From Endotrypanum monterogeii (taxonomy: Eukaryota > Euglenozoa > Kinetoplastea > Trypanosomatida > Trypanosomatidae), in NCBI GenBank assembly GCA_000333855.2, contig CM007320.1, positions 3,663,718-3,727,717 of the forward strand: a stretch of 64,000 nt of DNA, in the 5' to 3' direction. The translations under genes were made by a program, and so were the position numbers. The notes beneath the pieces were generated by a model. That model was not told the origin of the DNA, did no database searches, and saw only the letters and a program-made list of their open reading frames with translations. Shown piece after piece: positions 58,319 through 64,000 of the stretch (the stretch's first letter is position 1; each line of letters opens with the position of its first letter).

Positions 58319-58693
58319 TTAATGATGGCTGAGGTCAACTGCACCCGGAGCAGGGCGGTGGGTTGCCGGGCCTGCAGCGTAACCCTCACCAATATCGAAG
58401 GAAAAGTCCCACGGCTTCCGATCCTGGGCACGCCACCCATAATCCAATGCACTCGGACCACCTCCAGCAATATCATCCAGCTTTGACCAGAAACCATCCA
58501 TCATGATCGCGCCAACAACAAGAAACGGCCCAGTACAACATAAGATCATCCAATAATTTTGACCAGGTTTATGGTACACTTCGCTAGACCAGTACCCGAC
58601 GCCGCGCAGGCCAAAATTCGGACGTGCCTTCGCCTTACTATTGAAAGCAAGCATGTATGTCCGCTTGCTAGCGGAGAGCGCCTGTCGAAACAT
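58319..58693 (-). CDS. COXIX: Probable cytochrome c oxidase subunit IX
   Basis: 124 aa. A basic presequence-like start (MFRQALSASKRTYML) precedes a conserved-looking stretch (NFGLRGVGYWSSEVYHKPGQNYW), one membrane segment (about residues 49-68, YWMILCCTGPFLVVGAIMM) and a polar C-terminal domain with Pro/Gly and several Trp (WRAQDRKPWDFSFDIGEGYAAGP). One central helix with aromatic flanks suits a small respiratory-complex subunit. The specific name comes from its position next to HAT3, which I recall for T. brucei COXIX; by sequence alone I could only say mitochondrial single-span protein. The start is ATG 58693; the longer frame begins with TTG. Confidence 0.65.
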   Translation of the reverse strand: MFRQALSASKRTYMLAFNSKAKARPNFGLRGVGYWSSEVYHKPGQNYWMILCCTGPFLVVGAIMMDGFWSKLDDIAGGGPSALDYGWRAQDRKPWDFSFDIGEGYAAGPATHRPAPGAVDLSHH

Positions 58694-59850
58694 TCTCAAG
58701 AGTGAGTGTGGAAAGAAATTAAAATGTGTATATACTATCTGCAGTTTTATCCGAGTGACCACCAACGATAACAATCACGCGTATGTTTCACGAAATAAAA
58801 AAAGAATTGGAAGCGAAAAAGGAGAATACGAACCCAGTACACATTGGCCCTGAAACAACATAGGAATACAGAAGAAAAGTGCATCAGATCCGCTTTTGTA
58901 TTCGCTAAAGCTTCTTCAGGTGCATAACGAGCTACACAAATGGAAGAGGATACCTCTAACAAAATTGTAGCAGGTATACTACCAAGCTTCATCTGTTTCA
59001 ATCTCTTCCATTATTGAAGTCCACAACCCTAGAACCACGGCCCACGTGATCATAGGAGAAGCTATTTTATGTATGCATTAAAATACATATAATAAGCCAC
59101 ATTTCTCGAGTTACTTTTTTTCGTAGTGAAAAGAAATAGCAAAGCACATATCTAACCCTTGCGGGAGAGTCTATCGGAGGGAAGGAGAAACAAAAAACTT
59201 GCCGATCATCTGCTGAAATTCCTCGGGTGCAACATATAATCTATAGTGTAGATTGCACTTCTTAATCCTGGATTTTACACAGGTGAGTGATACGGAGGAG
59301 GAAATCAAGACCAAGGGAAGAAACCATCAAAATTACGGAAAAAGGAAGTTTTAAAAAGCTTTCAACAAAAAGCACAAGTGACAAAAAATAAAAAAAGCAA
59401 TGGGAGTGTAAAATTCCTAGGAGAAAAGAAGAGTTCACATCGACTTGCAGTCGCCAGATCACTTTGGTAACATATCGAGATTCGATTCCAACACAAGTTC
59501 TGGAAGTCGTACTTTTATATCTGAAAGCAGCTAATTGCACACAAGCAGCGTGATCTATCATAATGGTTGTGCCACGACCGCACGGATTGGCTTGAGTGTA
59601 GGACTCAGAGGCTTACTATTACAATCACACTAATAATATAAGCGTGCACAAAAAAAAAGAAGAAAAAGAGGGATCGAAAGCGACCATGGGCTGCTTTAAT
59701 CCTTCACTACCTCGATTTTTTTTGGGAGAAATCGAGCAAGTGAGAATGTATGAAACATGCACTGTCATCCTTGTCCTCTGTCCTGAGCGCCCGAAAAGAC
59801 ACAGAAACAAAGTTTTTCGATACGTGTGCACAGCTACGAAGCACCTCTCC
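58694..59850. other. AT-rich spacer between PSP1-domain and COXIX-like genes
   Basis: 1157 bp of AT-rich sequence, with a plus-strand A8 run near 59650. Frames on both strands are short and unsupported. A B-box-like TTCGATTCC at about 59481-59489 was checked for a tRNA and not supported. Confidence 0.5.
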
Positions 59851-60576
59851 TTATTCATGAGATCGAACCTTTTCCATCCAAATACGACAACCGTATTCGC
59901 GATATAGCTCCTTGAGAAGCTGAACGAAGTCAATACGAATACCAGCTTCGTAATAGAAAGTCAGTTTTTTTTTGTCAAACTGGTATTCTGCGTACACAAT
60001 ATCCATCGGTAAGCCGTGTGAACGTGCCTTTTCTTGACAAAAAGCAGCAGCCATCGCCTCGTCATCTTTCAGGTCTGTAGCCCAGTAGTCAACCTCCCGC
60101 TGTGTTGCGTAACGCAGGACACTCCCGGTAGGACCAGTCCGCTCCACGTATGTGATTTGCTTTGAGGTGTTGATGCGGATAACAACTCCGATGTCAATGC
60201 CACGATCACCTTGAACCACAACGTACTGGCCGTTGTCCACCACCATAGATGATATAAACTCGCCTTGATGACATTTAAACTGGACAAGAATGTTACATAT
60301 CGACGGACCACCTGGTGCTGATGGGGTACAGTCTTCTTTTTCACGGAATGAATCTTGCGTGGGAGCCGTGTACACAGACTCGAGCTCCGTCATATAATCC
60401 GCAGAAGAATGGAAACCAGAAGGCAGGCATTTCCACTTGTATGGGTTATGCTGGGAAAAGTGATGTTGCTCCACGCTCTGCGAGATGGGTGCCACAGGAG
60501 GTCGCAGATCTTTCACTTTTTGCGACTGCAGAAGAGGCGTCTGCACGTTTGTTATATCAGTGAGGGTTGCAAGCAT
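59851..60576 (-). CDS. PSP1 C-terminal domain protein
   Basis: 241 aa. The C-terminal 150 residues carry the PSP1 C-terminal homology region: VQFKCHQGEF, GQYVVVQGDRGIDIGVVIRI, then DEAMAAAFCQEKARSHGLPMDIVYAEYQFDKKKLTFYYEAGIRIDFVQLLKELYREYGCRIWMEKV, which matches the stretch ...C...K...H.LPM.I..AEYQFD..KLTFYY.A..RVDFR.LV.. seen in yeast Psp1 and bacterial RicT-type proteins. The N-terminal 85 residues are polar and Q/P/S-rich. Kinetoplastid members of this family have been linked to mRNA control. It is the first gene downstream of the telomere side; the start ATG 60576 has an acceptor 53 nt upstream. Confidence 0.9.
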   Translation of the reverse strand: MLATLTDITNVQTPLLQSQKVKDLRPPVAPISQSVEQHHFSQHNPYKWKCLPSGFHSSADYMTELESVYTAPTQDSFREKEDCTPSAPGGPSICNILVQFKCHQGEFISSMVVDNGQYVVVQGDRGIDIGVVIRINTSKQITYVERTGPTGSVLRYATQREVDYWATDLKDDEAMAAAFCQEKARSHGLPMDIVYAEYQFDKKKLTFYYEAGIRIDFVQLLKELYREYGCRIWMEKVRSHE

Positions 60577-62040
60577 CTTTGGAGAACACGTATAAAGTTC
60601 AGATGAAAAGACGAATGGTGTGTATCTATCTATGATAAAAAAAACTTAATAATCATAAAAAAACACTTACAGGAAAGACAGTATGATAAACCGTATCTAG
60701 TAAAGTGCAAGAGTTGGCAATATTGAAAGGGTTTGGAACATTCAGTGCTGAACGTAACTTGAGCGCTCTGTCACCTTGTACTTATGCACTGTAACACAAA
60801 GTATATTGGGAGATAAGAATAAGAAACAGAAAAAGGGGAAGTGAAAATATATATTTAACGGTAGGTAGTTACATCAATTCTGCATGCAGATGTTGTTGAA
60901 TCGCACCCTGAATACCAGTCATCAACAGTAATCGAACACTATAAGGTGAGGATTTACCGTTTTTTTTTTTTTTTGCAAAAGAAAGACTTGCTGCTCGTTA
61001 GATGGATATCAAAAACGTATACAATTTGTTTACCATTACAATATGAAAGAAAATATTAGCCGATGAATAACACAGTGTTGGAACCTGTCTGTGTTGCTGA
61101 AATCAATTGTTTTTTTTATATATTTGATAGAGAAAGCGCACAAAATGCACCAAATATAAATGGGACCAGGCTCTATAGCTGTAACAGATCCCCTGTAAGA
61201 TTAAAACAAAATCCATTCAAATACCAATGATGTCAGGTAGATTCATCACACCTTTCACCACTACTCTCATTGCGTACAAATAGGCATTAGCCAATACTCC
61301 TGGAGAATCTCCAACTTATCTAATCAGGAACCGTGCGAACTGACCTTCCATTATCGGAGACTTCATACATTTGAGTTCACCTGAATAAATCACCTTCCGT
61401 ATCTTTGTCAAGTTTAAGAAAAAAGGTCTCCGACACATTTTTCATGTAACTGTTAAACAAAAAAGCTGATTCCGAAGTGCAAGTGCCTGCTCCACTCCAA
61501 GTGTAACGCGCTTTAGCAGTAGAATGGGATAAAGGGTACAGGAAAAAAGAAAAGTAACACAGTGAGGGATAATTATTTCGGGGGCTCAGAAACGCTCCTC
61601 TGGATACAACACGCTGATGCGGTTCACGGAGGGAATCGGTTATTGCTCGCAAAGAGAATATATAGTCACCGCGGCTTCTGCGTTCGATGCCATTTGAAAG
61701 ATCCCCCGCGAACATTTGTGCTTGCGATTGAAATCGGCAAAAAAAGCCCTTGACCTTTAATCACTTTTGCGATTTCTGAACGAACCGCGTCGACCACGCA
61801 TGTTACAAATCGGAGGCGGCCCTTTTCTGTGAGAAGGTAACTCCCGTCGCTTTTCAAGGGCAATTTGAATGATGCACGTTTACCTCTGCGGTTCGGCCCC
61901 TCTTCAAAGTGGACCCGGTGAAGGGTGGATTCGGAAGACCCCAATAAAAATCCTTCCCCCCCCCCGATTGCCACCAGAAAGCTAGCCAGGGGAACCAGGG
62001 CATCCAAATGCAAGCCGCCATGAAAGTGAGAATTACACTC
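60577..62040. other. AT-rich, gene-free region upstream of array
   Basis: AT-rich sequence with a plus-strand T14 run at about 60961-60974 and no supported coding frame; the 115-codon minus-strand frame (61666-62013) starts with TTG. As the last gene-free block before the first gene of the array, it is where the transcription start region of the polycistron would be expected. Confidence 0.45.
60630..60644 (-). promoter_or_regulatory. Pyrimidine tract and acceptor, PSP1-domain gene
   Basis: Minus strand T8 then ATCATAG, AG at 60631-60630. It is the most telomere-proximal splice signal that can be tied to a gene, so transcription should begin to its right. Confidence 0.6.
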
Positions 62041-63924
62041 TGCACCTACAGTCTTCGTAAGCTTTCGATGTTGCTAATCAAATGCTGGGGGCCTGTGTGC
62101 TATGCTTTTCTTTTCCTTTAGAACCCTGCACCCATAATGTGCCTTTGGGGTTGTTCTTCCCAGGTTTCATTTTTGTACCAAAGTTTTTGTATTCTTATCG
62201 GTTTGGATTTGTGGGGGGCTAAAGGAGCGCTCCTAAACGGAATGCTTTGGGGCACACCGGGGATGGGTGGGTGGTGTCTTTCCATAAAAGCTGCATTGGA
62301 CACCTTTTCTAGATAACTAAGGTGGTTATAAAAACGGAAAACAAGTCGGTTTCCACACCGATTGCGGGCCTGCAATGCAACTGTTTTTGTAGTTGTTGAC
62401 ATTGTTTGCGAAGGGGCTTTCGTGAGATTTCGGCTGTTTGCCCCGTTCGCTGAAAAACATTTCCTAAACGCGACATCTGTCGTCTTTGTTTTGTGCCTCT
62501 GCAACGTTTCTTTTATGTGACATATCTACGAAAAAGCCATTGCCCCCTGAAGTTGTAGTGGGGTGGTTTCCCGCAAAAACAGTTGCCCTTTGCTTTGTTT
62601 TTCATTATTTGCGATTTTGTTTTTAACGCCCGCTAGTGGATATAGCTGCTGGTGGTTTTTCGCCGACGTTTCTTTCCAAGGGCTTTGTGTCAATGTTCGT
62701 TCTGGATGATTTCGCCGGCGTTTTCATATCGGTACTATTTTTAAATTTTGTCACCGACCACCGTGCTGTGCAAAAGCGTGTAGGCTATTGTTTTGTTTTT
62801 ACCTAAAAAGGCTTTCTAGTTTGAATTCTCTTGATCTGATTTGATGTAGGCTTTTTTGCGTGTGTGAATGGATTTTTTCTCGGGTGTGTTTCCCCCAATC
62901 ATCAAAACCAGCATCAAGCTTAACCGCAGACTTCCTTATACCCCTCAAAAAAAAAAACTTGGCCCCTGCATTTGTTTTCGCCGGAAACGGCAAAAAAAAG
63001 GTCTCTTTGGCTGTGTGCTCGTGTCTTCTCTTCTGTGGCGCGTCTTGTATTTCCAGTTCAGTCATGTGATTCACAGGTGTGGCTCTAAATATATTTTTTC
63101 AATTTTCCATTTGCGCCGGGGCGTTCAGTTTTTTTTTTTTTGTGATTCTCACTCGCTCTTTTTCTACTTTCAACCCCTCCCTTCCCTATTCGCGTCTGGA
63201 GGTCTATTTCGTGGGAGCATAGGGCCAGTGCTAAGGAAGGTGGGTTGTAAAAAGGCCCTTTGACAAAAAAAAAAATCGTTTCAAATCTATCTGCTGTTCA
63301 TACGTCTCCGGGGTTTGTTTTCAAAATCGTTTTTCTCTTCGCGGTTCCTGTATGCAATTCTAGATGGTCAGACTGTCATGTGCTTCTGAATTGTTTTACC
63401 ATGGAAATGTGATGTTTTTAGGGAAACTGTTCGTTCCCCTCTCCAGCACGAGGTCGGGCACTGGTGACTTTCTCTCTTTTTTTTTTTGATAATGACTTTT
63501 GTTCGTCTTCGGGGCCTTTATTTCAGTTTTGGCTTTGACGTTGGGCTCCAAGCGCGTAACGCGCTGCTGGCGTCATGGGCTCGGTTATCTGAGAGGGCTC
63601 TGCCGGAGAACTGGTGGGTCTTTCCAGGTTTCCGACTTCCTGAATGGTCACGCTTGTTTCTCCCCGTTTTGCGCAGAACGGCGGTCTTTCCATCGTGCTC
63701 TCTTACGCTTTTCAGTGTCTTCCAAAGGGGGGGGAGGAATGACGCGTGGAATAATTTGTTGGGCGCTGCGGGGGATTCGCAAGCCGAGGAGTAGCCGGCC
63801 CTATGGCAGGGTTTGGCAAAAACATGGGTCACGGTCACAAGCAGCTATGAAGATAGCAAACGGGCGGGAAAATATTTAGGAACAGGATAGCGGCAGGGTT
63901 TGCCACAGGGACGAAGGAGAAGAC
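62041..63924. other. Subtelomeric region, T/G-skewed plus strand
   Basis: About 1.9 kb with many plus-strand T-rich and TTTG/GGGG stretches (for example T12 near 63129-63140), opposite to the A/G-rich plus strand of the spacers inside the array. Plus-strand frames of about 100-130 codons (e.g. 62868-63263, 63486-63879) and minus-strand frames (62118-62504, 62799-63074) show no family features. No tandem repeat noticed by eye; no surface-protein gene or transposon fragment recognised. Confidence 0.5.
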
Positions 63925-64000
63925 AGGGTTAGGGTTAGGGTTAGGGTTAGGGTTAGGGTTAGGGTTAGGGTTAGGGTTAGGGTTAGGGTTAGGGTTAGGG
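63925..64000 (+). repeat. Telomere, (TTAGGG)12
   Basis: AGGG followed by exactly 12 TTAGGG copies to the last base, G-rich strand running 5'->3' toward the end, so this is a right-hand chromosome end. TTAGGG is the telomere unit of trypanosomatids. The tract stops at the window edge, so its real length is not seen. Confidence 0.99.

Noticed and set aside
59475..59495. TTCGATTCC resembling a tRNA B box
   Set aside because: No A box at the right distance and no pairing acceptor stem could be drawn.
61666..63879. Several 90-130 codon frames in the subtelomere
   Set aside because: Most start with TTG or GTG; none shows a domain or a surface-protein or retroelement signature.
1..64000. Search for transposons, ATP/phage modules or CRISPR arrays
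   Set aside because: No terminal inverted repeats with transposase, no reverse transcriptase, no spaced direct repeats were noticed; the organism is eukaryotic.

Overview
The window is the right-hand end of a chromosome from a trypanosomatid (Kinetoplastea). It ends in 12 exact TTAGGG copies running 5'->3' out to base 64000. Every well-supported gene lies on the minus strand, is intronless, and is separated from its neighbours by roughly 0.1-1.7 kb of spacer. Read on the minus strand, the spacers carry pyrimidine runs followed by AG just upstream of start codons, the signature of spliced-leader trans-splicing. The gene content is diagnostic: an RNA-editing complex protein with two C2H2 fingers and an OB fold (KREPA2), a kinetoplastid-type nucleoporin, a minimal MYST acetyltransferase (HAT3) and a probable cytochrome oxidase subunit IX. 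From memory, not from a search, the order Nup144 - CCT theta - KREPA2 - PDI - HAT3 - COXIX matches an internal block of Trypanosoma brucei chromosome 10 and a part of Leishmania chromosome 36. I cannot name the species; base composition looks near balanced, less GC-rich than Leishmania.

Layout, left to right (transcription runs right to left). 1-3298: gene-poor, strongly purine-skewed on the plus strand. 3299-11291: SET/MYND methyltransferase, AFG1-type mitochondrial ATPase, UFM1 E3 ligase UFL1, hotdog thioesterase. 12031-22125: second SET protein, amino-acid transporter, TMEM65/EF-hand membrane protein, small Rsa3-like protein, tripartite tRNA ligase. 22767-32755: orphan proline-rich/ankyrin protein, EVE-domain protein, bromodomain factor, a possible orphan membrane ORF, Nup155-type nucleoporin. 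33666-43318: LRR protein, a spacer with an assembly gap inside a hairpin-rich block, CCT theta, an L1-domain protein, KREPA2. 43750-50525: OB-fold protein, protein disulfide isomerase, front-end fatty-acid desaturase, TACC-like coiled coil. 51168-60576: OMS1-like methyltransferase-like protein, eIF3c, an orphan, an RRM-like protein, HAT3, COXIX-like subunit, PSP1-domain protein. 60577-63924: gene-free subtelomere with a change of strand composition near 62 kb, then the telomere.

The genes form one directional array starting near the telomere rather than a functional operon. Several are nonetheless mitochondrial (AFG1, TMEM65, KREPA2, OB-fold, OMS1-like, COXIX), and several act on chromatin or RNA (two SET proteins, bromodomain factor, HAT3, tRNA ligase, eIF3c). 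I saw no transposon, CRISPR, tRNA or rRNA gene. The most unusual items are the hairpin/gap block at 36.8-37.1 kb, the telomere-abutting array, the PF-repeat linker of KREPA2, the TMEM65/EF-hand fusion, and orphan proteins at 22767-24689, 27784-28386 and 55418-55915.
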